A stretch of 64,000 nt of DNA. It comes from Prunus persica. Its lineage: Eukaryota > Streptophyta > Magnoliopsida > Rosales > Rosaceae. Below the pieces are notes generated by a model that saw only the letters and a list, made by a program, of their open reading frames with translations, did not search any database and was not told where the DNA came from. The stretch is from assembly GCF_000346465.2 (NCBI RefSeq), contig NC_034013.1, forward strand, positions 8,122,216 to 8,186,215. The letters are read 5' to 3'. Position 1 is the stretch's first letter. Each line of letters opens with the position of its first letter. A program made the translations under genes and the position numbers. Shown piece after piece: positions 43,982-56,466 of the stretch.

Positions 43982-45949
43982 TTATAAAGCACCGCTCTCT
44001 CTCATATGTAGTAGAAAAAGACTGTTGGGAAACAATTAACAACAAAAACCCAATTGGGAATTTTGTAAAATGGGCTTGGATTTTGGAAATGGAGGCTTCA
44101 TAAAAAATGAAAAACCCCAAGTGAGAATTAGAAAGAGATTGATTGCTAACCTTCCAAATTTTCCAATCTTGAGAGCTCTATGCAAAGAACAAATCAACCC
44201 ATTTCTTCTTGGCCAACAAAATTCTTTATATATATACACATTAAGGAGAGCCAGCCAGCCACACACAGAAACAGTGAGAGACAGAATATGTTACACGAAC
44301 ACATACAGGAACCTAGTGCTTTGAGCTCCCATGAATTCGGGTCGGGCTTACATTAAAAAAAACAAAAAACAAAGGATTACGAACCAAAAACAAAGAAATG
44401 AAAATTATGAAATTAGGATTCACGAAACTCGAAAACTTGGAAACACAAACTGGGGACAAAACACAATCCTGGATAAGTGGGGGAATGGTTTCTTAACGCA
44501 CGTACAGAAAAGCACCAGAGCCTATAAATATCATTAAGAACCCATAAATATGATTAACAGCCCATAAGGGATGGATTAGACTATGAATGTTAATGTGTTA
44601 AGGTTAGAGGAAAGGACGAAAGTTGTGTTTTTTTTTCTTTTCTGTGGTGGATCAGCCGTGGCCAATAGCCATGCATGAAGGTTGACTGGACGGTGGGGAC
44701 GGTTTGGGAGGCAGGGCGTTTCTTTTTTATCTCTCATATTCCCTTCCTTCTTCCTTCTTCCTGGTCCTAGAATTTTCCCTATGCTGCCTTTTGCGGGCCA
44801 CGCGTTGAGTGTTTGTTTGACTGGTTCAGATCAATTTCTTTTTTCTTTCTTTTTCTTTTTTATGATTTTAGAAAATAGAAAGGAGTAAGGACTTATTTAG
44901 CACACTGTATTAGACTCTGAATAAAAGTAAATAAAACCGCGTTCGAGGACGAAAAATGAAGGATTTGAACATGAAATCTCTTCTAACATTTAGAATAACT
45001 TTATCATCATTTTGGCAAATAGAACAAGTTTAACAAAGGCGGAAATAATAGTTGGTGAACATTCGCCCAAGTTTAACAATAGAGCAGATGTCAAAATAGT
45101 CTTGTGCTAGACATTTTGGCAAATATGGCCAACAAGGAATGTGCGTGCGTGCCACGCAGGGTTAAGTTTGTTGCTTTAATAAAAGTTGAGAGTCTCATTT
45201 AACTTGAACTTTAGGTATCCAAACTGAAAAATCTATTGAAGCCCTTCACGCAAGGCATAACATTTCATGACTTTTGAAATAATCGTCCAATCTTAAAGAT
45301 AAAGTAGATTACTGTAACTTTCGAGAATAACATGAGATATGTCCATACTTTAAAGAGGAACCACAATAATTAAGCGTCAAATTAATGAAAGAATCAACGT
45401 ATCATTCTTTAAAGTACCATGAAAGTTCGTAGTATTGAGCTTAGTACTTCCTAATGACGACATTGCAGATTTTGTTATGCAGGATGCCAAGGGTAAGGTG
45501 ATCACTTGCATTACTTCTTGTTTGTGAGGAGAGAATAACGCGACGATTTGGTCATCATGGTCAAGGTAGGCTGCTGTGCACATACCAAATGTCTCAGCTG
45601 AGGACATAGATCACTTATTAGCTCTATCTTTGCCATCCAAGACACCTAATATATTGAAGTATGGGTTGGATTTGGATATCCAACAAAAACATGTGCCACA
45701 ATTGACAACTATGTTACACATTTATTAGTGAATGTCCCACTTGACAGCTATGTTTTTGGTAGCAAAAGCAATGCTTTTTTATTAGTTTCATTGTCTTAGC
45801 CTCAGCTTCTGAATGGATATGTGATCACTTCTTAGTTCTTACCTACCAAAGATTCCAAAATCTATCAAATTTTGAAATTTTGTGGGATGGCACATATCAA
45901 TTATCATTAAGGTATCCTGTATATGTTCCCTCTTATATTCTTCTCCTTT
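43422..45949. other. Intergenic
   Basis: 5' region of the VAN3-binding-like gene, a (TA)n tract at about 43961-43982, then AT-rich spacer. At about 45455-45640 a plus-strand stretch weakly resembles a LINE RNase H N-terminus (ADFVMQDAKGKVITCITSC). No gene was recognised. Confidence 0.4.
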
Positions 45950-46203
45950 CTTTTATGTATGACAGTGATGACATAGTTGATTGGGGTTTTCTAAAAGATG
46001 TGGTGCCTTCGGGTTTGCTAAGGCTCTTTTATGTTCATTGTCAAGGGCGAGCATCTCTCATGTACCTCGCCATTGTAATGGGGTTGCTTATTGTTTGGCT
46101 CGCTTTGCTTCGTCTACTAAAAGTTACATTTGTTGGAATGAGAGTTCTCTTGTTATTTTTTTATCGAAGAATTCTCTTATTCTTATTCAAGCCATTCTAA
46201 TTG
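45950..46203 (+). pseudogene. LINE RNase H tail fragment
   Basis: The frame at 45981-46208 contains SISHVPRHCNGVAYCLARFA, the well-conserved end of the RVT_3 RNase H domain of plant LINEs. Upstream sequence is too decayed to follow with confidence. Confidence 0.6.
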
Positions 46204-47939
46204 AGAATTGAAACCACGGTTCATTTTCTTCAATAAGATATTGTTTCTCAAGAACAGCTTTACTTAATTAGGTCTATCTTTCCTCACCGTTTGTTATGCA
46301 AGAAATGCCCAATCTCATAAACCAAGAGAGTATTGTCCGAAATGTGCCAATCTAAAATGAAGGCACTCTAGAAAAGGGAAATAATATCAAGTAGCCATCA
46401 TTTCAACCAATTCGCTAAAAATTTCGCCCCAAATTTGGTATAACATGTTACACAAACTGATTGGACCTTTACCTTAGGCATTAACACCATACGGGTGAAG
46501 TTGACTAGTTTTAAAAGTCTTTCTGGTGAGAGAAAAGTTGAAATGAAACTCATAAAAGTGACCCAAAATTTTAATTTTAAATTTTAAAAAATTTCTATAT
46601 GCATAATCGGACTAATACATTGAGTTTTCACAATGATATCGAAAATTGATTATAGAATATAGAAATTTTTATCAATAAATTTGTAGACATATCTTAATTA
46701 ATATACCTCGCCTTTGCTCATATACGCATGAATAGATGTATTTAGAGAAATATTAGCATCACTTATTCAGTTGGTTATATCTAAGACAATAACAAATTAT
46801 TGATATATTATGAAACTCAAATGCATCAGCGGTTCACATTAATCCCGCACGTGCAACATAATTCACTATGTTTAACAATCTTGTTCGAGGCAATTCTCAA
46901 AAAATAAAGACAAATAACATTCTTGTTCGAATATTGATTTGATTAACCAATGACATTTTGATATAAAAAGTAAAACCAAAATGCATAAAATTGATATGGA
47001 AACAGAAACACTGAGAAAGCAAAAGGAATAAAAATGGGCTGTCCTGTCACCTTCCACTACAACCTCCTTGACTTATCACCAAATTAGGTTTAACTTTACA
47101 CACTACAGAAGAGATCGATGTCCACATCTTAGAAAAAGAGTGGAAAAGGAAGCAGAGAAGACTAAAACCTATCGTTCTAAGTTGTAGTGCTATTTATCCT
47201 CTCATTACATAAAAAGTACAGCACTTTGCATCAAATAAAGCAGGGATGGTATAGTGCCCTCCTCAACTTTAATATATCTGTTCAAATTTTGGACCCACAC
47301 CCGCCAAAGATAGAGACATACAAACAGTTGTGGTGAGAAATTCTTTTTTCTGGGTTAAGCATAAGTTGAAATTCAATATTGGTAGGTTTATAACTTTAAA
47401 TGGCGGAGAAATTGGCTTTGGTTAAAGTCGTTAAGAACATTTATTCATGTACTAGGTTTTAAATTAGATTCCACACATTCTTATTATCGTTTGTATAAAA
47501 AAAATTTAGAAACAAACGGTGGAGCTTTCTATTATCTTTATACGTAAAGAATTGAACTCTCGTTTTCTACTATTTTCAAATCAACCAAAAAAAAAAAAAA
47601 ACTTTTCTTTAAATATTTGGACTTACTCGAAAAGTAATTGGGACATTTAAATTATAGTGACCATATTAGAGATTTCTAGATTAGGAGTTTAAAGTTTTTC
47701 CCTAAAAAACTATGTGAAATGCGGTAAAACCGTAAAATGATGCACCACAATTCACAAAACTCATTTGATTTAGTATATGTACAATTCTTATTCACGGCTC
47801 AGAGTACTTTTTTTTTTCTTTTTCTTCATGGAATTGATAAGTGCAATCGTAGGTACTCAACCCAAAAGCAACAATAAAGCCAACAAAAACAATAACAAAG
47901 CAAGCAAGAAGAGAAACCCCAAAGCATAAGCATATCAAA
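46204..47939. other. Intergenic, 3' flank of the aquaporin gene
   Basis: AT-rich spacer and probable 3' UTR of the minus-strand aquaporin gene from about 47800. No other feature recognised. Confidence 0.4.
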
Positions 47940-49274
47940 TTAAGCATAATCTTCAGCTGCGGGGACTGGGCTATAGGACCCAATGAAAATGTCACCATAG
48001 ACGAGCCCGGCCAGCCCACCACCAATTAGTGGGCCGACCCAGTAGATCCAGTTGTCGGTGAAGTCTCCGCTGGCAACAGCTGGGCCAAACGACCGGGCGG
48101 GGTTCATCGAGCCACCGCTGAATGGGCCGGCGGCAAGAATGTTGGCCCCAACAATGAACCCAATTGCAATGGGTGCTATGATTCCCAGTGAACCCTTCTT
48201 GGGGTCAGCAGCTGTGGCATAGACAGTGTAGACCAGAGCAAAGGTTATGATGATCTCAAATACCACTCCCTCAATTGCACCTACCCCTGAGGCAAGTGTA
48301 TGGGTTGGCACATCCTGCCAAATCCAAAGCCATAAAATCCAAATCAGAAAACTGAATTTAAGAGATATCGAAACTGGAATTTAACATGTTATATTATCGG
48401 ATTGTCAATATGAATATGTTACTTAGTTTATACAATAAAATAAACTTAATTTGGCCCAATTTGATTGAGTTTTATTATGGTCGTTGTCTTTGGGTAAATT
48501 GTCATGTGATTATCTAAGAAATATACCAATTGAGTGACAAACTTGAGGAGAAAGCTGGCAACGATGGAGCCCAAGAGTTGGGCAATCCAGTAGAATATGC
48601 CAGTGAGGATGGTGATGTTGCCTCCAATGGCCAATCCAAGTGTGACAGCTGGGTTCAAATGGCCACCTGAGATGTTTGCAGCAATAGAGACCCCCACAAA
48701 CAGTGCAAATGCATGGGCTATGGCCACCGCTACCAGTCCCGCAGGGTCCAAGGCTGCTGATGTCAGCTTACCTGCATACAAATAGTCATTGAATTATTTG
48801 CATAAAAATTCCACCATATCATGTATGAAACAAATTTTTAATTAATTACACTATTAAGTAATAATCATATTAGTCTATGCCATTTTATTCTTTTGTGCGT
48901 GACTGTCATGATTCAGATTTATAGTCTTGCAATATAAGCATTTACTTGGCAAGTTGCTCTTTGTACCTGTAACTCATGACATCTTTTTATTCAACTGATT
49001 TACGTAAGTAATTTCATAAGTAAATCTATAAAATAAAAAAATAAAATAAAAAGCGTTCTTCGCGCACACTTGTAAGGAAGTGCAAGTGTGAGGTTGATTT
49101 CGACACTCTTCATCTTGCGTAATTACTTATACTTAAAGCTTGATTACCGTAAGCAATGGCAGATCCAACACCAGCAAACACAAAAAGAAGGGTGGCAATG
49201 AACTCAGCTAGATAGGACTTGAGGGAGCCAACACTAAACGAGTCACCAAAGCTACCAAAAGCCAACTTCACCAT
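47940..49274 (-). CDS. TIP2: Tonoplast intrinsic aquaporin, TIP2 type
   Basis: It is a vacuolar-membrane channel for water and, in TIP2 members, ammonia. Three exons: 49274-49148, 48771-48527, 48314-47940; 747 nt, 248 residues, GT-AG and in frame. Six hydrophobic helices are evident. Both pore motifs are intact: Asn82-Pro-Ala in SGGHLNPAV and Asn195-Pro-Ala in [10 protein letters not shown]. The selectivity-filter residues fit the TIP2 pattern: His62 (IAHAF), an Ile in helix 5, Gly192 and Arg198. The start [13 protein letters not shown] is the standard TIP N-terminus, so I prefer it to the upstream in-frame Met at 49310. A minus-strand TATA box lies 87 bp upstream. Exon 2 ends KFVTQL, where relatives usually read KFVTGG or similar. 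TIP2;1-like versus another TIP2 cannot be settled here. Confidence 0.94.
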
Positions 49275-49360
49275 TTTTGCCCACTTGAAAATCAAAAGAA
49301 AGAGAACCAAAAACTAGTTTGAGTTTAGTGGATGCTCTTCACATTCTCTGAGCATCAACT

Positions 49361-49370
49361 TTATATATAG
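49361..49370 (-). promoter_or_regulatory. TATA box of the TIP2 gene
   Basis: CTATATATAA on the minus strand, about 87-96 bp upstream of the ATG at 49274, a good position for a plant TATA box with a leader of about 60 nt. Confidence 0.6.
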
Positions 49371-49878
49371 GGCTTAGAAATATACCAGGCTATGCAAGAA
49401 GGTCCAATACTGCCGGCGCCAACCCTATGCGCATGGGACCCTATGAGCCGCTGGCACCGTCTGATTGCGTGCCGACCAACCGCCAGATCATTTTTAAATT
49501 TTGGAAAGATTTTGTATAATAAAGAGGCATTATGAGGATACGACAACTAAATTAATGAACCGACATTAAGTATTATAACTGTTTTAAGGAGATAAGAATG
49601 TTAATTCCGATGGAACATTTGATTATCAGCCATGGGCACCAACCACTACATTACAATAGAAATTGATTTTATAGAGGAATGATGATTATGTCGTTTTCCG
49701 TCGATTGTAACTCTTTTAAAATGTTGTAGGTGATGTTGATATACAATACAAACATTAACATGAAGAAAAGTAGAAATGTTAACATGATTTGTTATCGCTT
49801 CGTGTTTACTGTTTAAAGTAAGTCAAGTTTGACATTAATTCTCGAGCTAAAATTATGAGGTGACAACAAATTTATATA
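49371..49878. other. TIP2 upstream region
   Basis: Promoter-side sequence of the aquaporin gene, AT-rich with one short GC-rich patch (49400-49490). No further feature recognised. It ends at the LTR of the next element. Confidence 0.4.
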
Positions 49879-50061
49879 TGTTATAAATCTAGAGTAATTG
49901 GAGAGGAAATTGAGAGAGAGAGAAAGTAGAGAAACTGAGTTTCTTTATTCTCTTATTTCTATCTGTGTGTATTCTCATTGTGCATTTACAAAGGAAGGGT
50001 GTGAATCCTTTTGTAGGCAAAGCCTTCCAACATGTGGGCTCCACCTGCATAATTTACAACA
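49879..50061 (-). repeat. 3' LTR of element A (183 bp)
   Basis: On the minus strand it begins TGTTGTAAATTATGC directly after the polypurine tract and ends TTATAACA. It is an almost identical copy of 56147-56329. Confidence 0.9.
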
Positions 50062-50205
50062 CTCCCCCTTGGAGACCACAAATGATACGGAATATGTCTC
50101 GTTAAAAACCTTGATGTAAAAATTCAGTGGGACAAAAACTGGTCAAAGGGAAAAAGAGTACATAATCATGTGTAACATAAAATTCTATGTATATTGACGC
50201 GCATG

Positions 50206-50530
50206 CGACACTGCCTCGTTAAAACCTTGCCAGGAAAAACCCAGTGGGATAAAAACCTGGACGAAGGAAAAAGAGTATAGTGTTTGAAGATCTTTATTGA
50301 TAGCGCGCTCCCCCTGATGCTAGGCAAAATATCTTTAAGTCATACTGTTGATCAGCTTTCTGAATATCGTAGTTGACACTGCTTCTGTGAGTCAATCTTG
50401 AGCGACACTGCCTCGTTAAAACCTTACCAGGAAAAACCCAGTGGGATAAAAACCTGGATGAAGGAAAAAGAGTACAGTGTATGGAGGTCTTTATGAAAAC
50501 CACGCTCCCCCTGATGAATATCTCCCCCTG
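50206..50530. repeat. Tandem duplication in the 3' end of element A
   Basis: CGACACTGCCTCGTTAAAAC begins at about 50206 and again at about 50402, each followed by about 100 bp of near-identical sequence running to GCTCCCCCTGATG (about 50309 and 50503). On the minus strand these are repeated CATCAGGGGGAGC purine tracts. Confidence 0.75.
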
Positions 50531-50599
50531 AAAAATTTATGACTAGCCATCCCAAAGTGGTGGTGATGGAGCTGAGCTCTATCTGCTCTAGTATACTTC

Positions 50600-50720
50600 C
50601 CGAAAAAAAACCATTTAAGGACCAACGGATAATCCTCATAAAAATGCTTCAATACTTTCTTAGTATAAGCAAGAATCTCGTTGGCATAATGCTCGATCGA
50701 GACAAATATTTCGTGAATTC
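50600..50720 (-). pseudogene. Copia reverse transcriptase relict in element A
   Basis: The minus strand here matches the plus-strand relict at 62670-62772 (ATTCTTGCTTATACTAAGAA and following). It encodes a decayed copy of the end of the copia RT palm, where active elements have a Tyr-rich YTxKVLKxFxM block. Frameshifts prevent a continuous reading. Confidence 0.55.
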
Positions 50721-53700
50721 TGCAGAAGCTTTAATGTGTTGCAATCACATTATAATCAATGTACTCACTGAGGTAATTTATGCATATTAATATTGAGTAC
50801 AAATTTTGTGCTTGAAGCACATGTCCTTTAGGGACTTGTTTTATGCAATGTCAATCCTCTCAACGGATTTTGTCTAAAAGGGATTAAACTTTATGACACA
50901 TTATATAGCTTTTACCCAGCTATTTATACATCTTTAGGAAATCGCTTCTGGCGATATGCTCCGTGCATTTAATAACCCTTAAAGATAATATGTTGGTCTC
51001 CGTAATTGTGTAATAAGGGGGGGCACAATTGAATCTGTAAATATGGAGAAAACCCAACATTCCTTGTTTCTGCCAGAAACAGTGTGTCATACAAAGTAGG
51101 TATATTCCCTTTTATTCCGAACACCCAAGTTTAAATTTCAGTATTAACATCTTTTGGGGTTCGTACTGTGGGTTTGTTCTTTCACGTTCATTCTTATCTA
51201 TAATGGAATTACCTCGTTCCATTTTGGCCAATAATATTGTCGACATTTAATAATTGAACGTGGTTCCAATCAACACAGCTCATTGATGATTTGAGTAGCT
51301 ACTCCAAAACCAAAAATTGTCATTCATCAATTCATGATCAAAAATTGTCATTCATCAATTCATGATCCCATCATTCTCATTTGCATGCGCATGCATCAAT
51401 TATAAGCATTTCTTTGCTTTTGGGTACCCAAGCCACTTCAGGGGGCTTTTATTATGTGAGAATGTGGATTATAACCTCCAATGGAGCGTTATTTTACATA
51501 GGGCGTGGAAAATCTCCATTTATGGAGTTGGAACATTTAGAACCCATATATCTGTCATGCTGAAGGCATGCCACAGATTAATACATACATGTCAATTAAT
51601 TTATGGGACCTTAACCCATATTATGGGATCTTAACCCATATAATTTGCTACGCATTAGGCGTGCATAATATCAATATTGACATGTCAAAGGATTGTCCTT
51701 TCGGGACTTCAATCCACATCATTTGCTACGCAACAGGCGTGCATCATATTGATCACTGTTATACCCATATTCTGTTCTTATGGGACTTTAATCTGTGCAG
51801 TGTATTATCAATGTATCAAACTTACAATCTGTAAAATTTGCATTAATAATTCATGGATACATACAAGCCATTCTTTTGGAAATTTGGTTACCTTTCAAGA
51901 TAAAATATCAAATAGGTATATAAGCATAAAATAACACAAGTATTGCTTACATCCTTAGGTGGGAGAAACTTTTCTCAAGTATCATTCAAGCTTGTATCGG
52001 CCCAGTAAATGTAGCGCTTGATGATATAGTTATATCCTGCAAGAGTAAAATCACAACTCTTTTCTCTGTCAAAAACAAATAACCCTCAGAGTTAGGATCG
52101 CTTCATGGAGAACAGAGAGTTATAAAAAGAGAAAAAATGCAAAAAATTTGTGATATTGATTGCAAGAGAAGGTAAGCAATCAGGGAAGGAAGCTGGTGGA
52201 AGCAGACAACAAGCTCAGCAATCAAGGAAGGAAGCTGGTGGGAGCAAACGACAAGCCCTCATTTCTTCTAGTCTAGAAGAACTTCCGGAGATTAGAGCAT
52301 AAGGTTGCCTTCACAGTTCCCTGATGTGGCGGAAACGTGATCAGGGATAGTCTCGCTTCCTGAATGGATGATCAGAGAGAGTCTTGCTTCTCGGGCATAT
52401 TGAGTGCTCACTGATAAGAAAAACAAGTAGATATCGCATCACTAGGTATGGAGAAAACTGGATGTCTTCTGCAAAGAAAATTTCGTTGGTAACACATTTA
52501 TACACAAATACAATGGATAGGTAGAACCGGTGAATTTCAAATTAACCATAGGAAAATTTCGAGATTCTCGGGATACTTTTGAAAAAGTAGCTCCGTGAAA
52601 TCCGTAAAGCAAGATCAGCTTTGACGAAAATAATACTTGAAAACGCCGAAAGTGCCGACAGGCATTATCAGAGGCCACGTGAAGTTTTGGAATCTGGGAA
52701 AGAAAAAGAGAATATGGGGATCCGAGAAGATATTGGGATCCTGAAAAACTGTAGCCATATTTCCTCCTATAGATATTGCCTTTGCAAAACTTGATTGGAG
52801 CAACTGCGTTTCAACTTAACTCCCTTCCTGTTATAATAATTGCGCACATTCTTAAAATTTGCACCTGTGGTTTTTACGTCTTTTCAAAATGACGGTTTGG
52901 AACCTTGTGCCTTATAGGTTCAAATAACCACATCGACTCTCCCAAATTTCATATTTCAACGTATGGGAGCCCGGAACTTTTGGCCTGGGCTAAACACAAA
53001 CTCAGAATTTATTTGCCCTTTTCAAATGGACATGAAATATGAATTGAGTAAAAGCTACGATAATATCGTAATATAGTAGTGAAGAGCATTAACTACTATA
53101 TACCCACAATCTCAAATTCGGGATTTCTCATATATTTGAATACATGTGCTTCCGGCCCAGATATATCAAAATGTGTGGGGAGCCTCAATTCATCATTTGA
53201 GGTTTATATTGATATTATTCATTTCACGGTGTATTCTTAACAACCGGAATTCACAAAATATATTTCTTACTTGAGGTGTCGATTATAACAGAATCGAACT
53301 TTATTAAATTCATCATTTTTTTATGCCAAAGAAATATGTGGCGTACCATAATTTGCAATAATACCTCAAGAGTTGTCCATTTAATTGTTGGAACTTCAGG
53401 TTCTCAACACTGTTAGATTTTGAACTTCAGGCCAAAATCACATATTCTCATGGTATGGACATTCAATCCCCTTAGATTTTGAACTTCGGGCCAAAATCAC
53501 ATATTCTCATGGTATGGACATTTTTACAATTTTCTGTACATATTTCTGGACTTCGAGCCCTTACATAATTGTCCATATCTTGAGGAACTTCTGGCATCTC
53601 ATTTAATTGCTCATCCATGAGTTTAAGGAATTGCAGGTTCCTTTTTGAATATAGTGACGGTTTACCCAAAAATGGTTAATATTTATGTATACGTCACTAT

Positions 53701-54029
53701 TCATATATCCGGTACTATTCATCAAGTCATGAATACGTATCTATTCATGTGTACAGTACATTTGCCAGTACAGTTATCATCCATGTGTACGGCATTATGA
53801 ACCAATACGGTACTGTTACATCATTAAGGAACCCCAGGTCCTTATTTACATGTCAAGGATCAAGGACCCTCAAGTCCAATCACATGTTTACAAATATAGT
53901 ACCGGAGAGACTGCCAGCTCTCATATTAACATCATCATCAAGGATCTTCAAGTCCTGATGTAATTGCATGATGAGGATCAAGGAACTTCTGGTCCTGATC
54001 TGCATACTGTAAAAACTCATCATACAGCA

Positions 54030-54540
54030 CATTTAATCCATAAAATAAATTGCTGGTAAATAAATTACTGGTATGGACGATAAACCCGCACCATACATTT
54101 AAATAAAAGTAAAGGCGTGGAAGATAAACCCGCACCACCCTTTTAAATAAATGTAAATGTGCGGTAAATTAATTTCATAAATTAAATTGTTTGATGTATG
54201 GACGTTAATCCCGCACCATACCTTAAATAAAATTAAATATGCGGTAAAGTAAATTCATAAATTAAATTGCTTGTTGTATGGACGTTAATCCCGCACCATA
54301 CCTTAAATAAAATTAAATGTGCGGTAAAGTAAATTCATAAATTAAATTGCTTGTTGTATGGACGTTAATCCCGCACCATACCTTAAATAAAATTAAATGT
54401 GCGGTAAAGTAAATGTGCTTGTATGGGCACTAATTCTGCTCCATACATTTAAATAAAAGTAAAGGCGTGGACGATAAACCCGCACCACCCTTTTAAATAA
54501 ATACTGTTGTATGGGTAATAAACATACACCATACAGGAAA
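54030..54540. repeat. 80-bp tandem repeats in element A
   Basis: GTATGGACGTTAATCCCGCA recurs at about 54196, 54276 and 54357 (period 80-81 bp), with diverged units on either side. It is the inverted counterpart of the array at 58.25-58.87 kb. Confidence 0.85.
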
Positions 54541-54789
54541 TATAATATATTATATTACCATTAATATTAATATTAAATAATATAGGATAATAATAAATGA
54601 AAAGATGGTGGGAAGCTCATCATTTCGGTGGGTGCTGTTCTTTATCATGTTTTTGTTAATTGTAGCTCAAAAAAAAAAATGATGGATATCAAGCTTGCTA
54701 CTGCCTTTCCACCTGCAAAGCAAGTTAAATAGTATAGGATAATACTAAAGTAATTGAAAGATAAGGAAGCAGAGGACCTTTCTAGTATT

Positions 54790-55640
54790 GCTGTCCACCA
54801 CTAGCTGTTTTTTTTTTTTTTAGTAGCAGCAGGGCCAATCCACATGGGCCAACTGTGGCAGAATTGAAAGTTGTGCTGCCATCCACCACATTTCTACTTG
54901 CAGTAATGATAGTGCTGGTCCTCCCATCTCCCAAAAACATGATGTTGGTCTTTTTCTTAGGCACGTCCACATTTTCTCTGTACACCCCTGCCTTTATTCT
55001 GATCACATATCTAGTGCTGCTCTTCTCTGGGGCAGCAGCCACCGCTTCTGACACCGTCTTGTAATTCCTGCTGCCGTCAGCTGCCACCACCACGTTGGGA
55101 GTCACAGTCGACGACTGCAACAGCCGCCTGTCCGCCACCGACAGCCACTCCGGCCACCCCTTCTTTTCCACCACTTCCTCCTTGAGCTTTCGGTTCACAT
55201 TCATTTTGCTGCCCCTTCTCCAAAACTTTGCGAACTTTTTTATCAGCATCGTCATGAGAGAACCCATCAAGGCAAGTCTCCTGGTTGGTAATGGCGGAGC
55301 TGATGAGAGTCTTGAGGTCATCAGCATACTGAGTCAAAGGCTTATTCTTATTGGGGTACTCATGGAGATCTGTAACAGCAGCATGGAGCTCATCGAGGGT
55401 CTCATCAATGTTCTCCAAGCAGTCATGGAGAGCAATCTTCTCGCGCTTCGTGAGCTTCTTTCTGGACTTCAAAAGCTTCTTGACAGCGAAGAAATTGTGC
55501 TCCACGGCTGTGGTCGTGATGTTCAAGGACAATTCTATGACATCTTTCTGGCTCGAAACTTTCTTGGCGGCTCCGGGGGCGGCGAGCGTGGAGAAGCAGA
55601 GGTCAGGGTAGAGGGTTTCTGGACCTGCGGGGGTGGGTGG
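54790..55640 (-). pseudogene. Captured pectin methylesterase gene fragment (PMEI domain plus start of the esterase domain)
   Basis: The minus strand reads a PMEI-type inhibitor domain (ETLYPDLCFSTLAA, EKIALHDCLENIDETLDELH, ITNQETCLDGFSHDDADKKV), then the linker to the catalytic domain (WPEWLSVADRRLLQSSTVTP, NVVVAADGSRNYKTVSEAV, GDGRTSTIITASRNVVDGST), stopping at about SATVG near 54860. Relative to full PMEs, about 20-40 residues are missing and the frame shifts near 55200-55235. The N-terminal anchor and the whole catalytic beta-helix with its Asp residues are absent, so no enzyme can be made. It lies in sense orientation between the leader and the repeat array of element A. The composition is clearly more GC-rich than the rest of the element. 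Upstream to 55922 is more foreign-looking sequence of unknown origin. Confidence 0.85.
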
Positions 55641-56132
55641 TTGTTGGGCTGGTCGACCTTCGCTTAGTTCGGTCGGCTTGTGGGGAGGTTCTGACCCGAT
55701 GATGGTACCGATTCCTCCGAAGCAGACCAAGTTCCTAGAGCCGAACTGGGCTTCCGGGTTCTACGTCGGGTCGTCGTCGTGCATAGCTGCGCCTTCCCCG
55801 AGTTCCCTACCTCTGCCGTCGTTCTTCGCAAAGAAGAGCGCCCCTTCAAGCACCGATGAAGCTGCAAGCGTGCTGCTTAAACTTCTGCGGCTCAATTTGT
55901 CGTAGATGGGTCGCCGGTCCATGGCGGACCAAGCATGTGCAGCAGTGTAGAGACCGCGTTTTTGTTTGGCTCTGTCCTGGGGTTTTCTAGAGAGAGGTTA
56001 GAAGGCCTCTCTGACTCTTCAAAAAAAAATGGAGAAGCTCATCTCCTCAGGAGAGACGAAGATATCAGCTCTGTGAAGGAGTTACAGAGAGAGAGAGAGA
56101 GCGTTGAGGCTCTGAATTTGGAGATAGAGAAA

Positions 56133-56146
56133 TCGTGCTGATAACG
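56133..56146 (-). other. Primer-binding site of element A
   Basis: CGTTATCAGCACGA on the minus strand lies directly 3' of the 5' LTR. It is identical to the site in element B (57817-57830). Confidence 0.65.
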
Positions 56147-56329
56147 TGTTATAAATCTAGAGTAATTGGAGAGGAAATTGAGAGAGAGAGAAAGTAGAGA
56201 AACTGAGTTTCTTTATTCTCTTATTTCTATCTGTGTGTATTCTCATTGTGCATTTACAAAGGAAGGGTGTGAACCCTTTTGTAGGCAAAGCCTTCCAACA
56301 TGTGGGCTCCACTTGCATAATTTACAACA
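56147..56329 (-). repeat. 5' LTR of element A (183 bp)
   Basis: Partner of 49879-50061, with two visible differences (at about 56274 and 56312). Confidence 0.9.
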
Positions 56330-56466
56330 CTCCCCCTTGGAGACCACAAATGATACGGAATATGTCTCGTTAAAAACCTTGCCAGTAAAAACCCAGTGGG
56401 ACAAAAACTGGTCAAAGGGAAAAAGAGTACATAATCATGTGTAACATAAAATTCTATGTATATTGA
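56330..56466 (-). mobile_element. Extra 3'-end fragment of the same element family
   Basis: It is near-identical to 50062-50198, the polypurine tract and last internal bases before a 3' LTR. Its presence beyond the 5' LTR of element A means that LTR also served as a 3' LTR, as in a tandem array formed by unequal recombination. It breaks off after GACGCGC. Confidence 0.8.

Larger units (their letters stand above)
49879..56329 (-). mobile_element. Non-autonomous Ty1/copia-derived LTR element with 183-bp LTRs and a captured pectin methylesterase fragment (element A)
   Basis: Read on the minus strand: 5' LTR 56329-56147, primer-binding site CGTTATCAGCACGA (56146-56133), leader, captured host gene fragment (about 55640-54790), 80-bp tandem repeats, degenerate pol remnants, polypurine tract AAGGGGGAG (about 50070-50062), 3' LTR 50061-49879. 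The LTRs differ at two visible positions of 183. No gag, protease or integrase ORF survives, so it would need enzymes in trans. Sequence 50.5-54.5 kb is homologous, inverted, to 58.2-62.9 kb of element B. No flanking 5-bp duplication is seen, because a further 137 bp of element 3'-end sequence (56330-56466) abuts the 5' LTR. Confidence 0.82.

Noticed and set aside
55095..55667. Plus-strand ORF of 190 codons
   Set aside because: Lies opposite the captured pectin methylesterase fragment, whose minus-strand translation matches a known family; the plus-strand frame does not.
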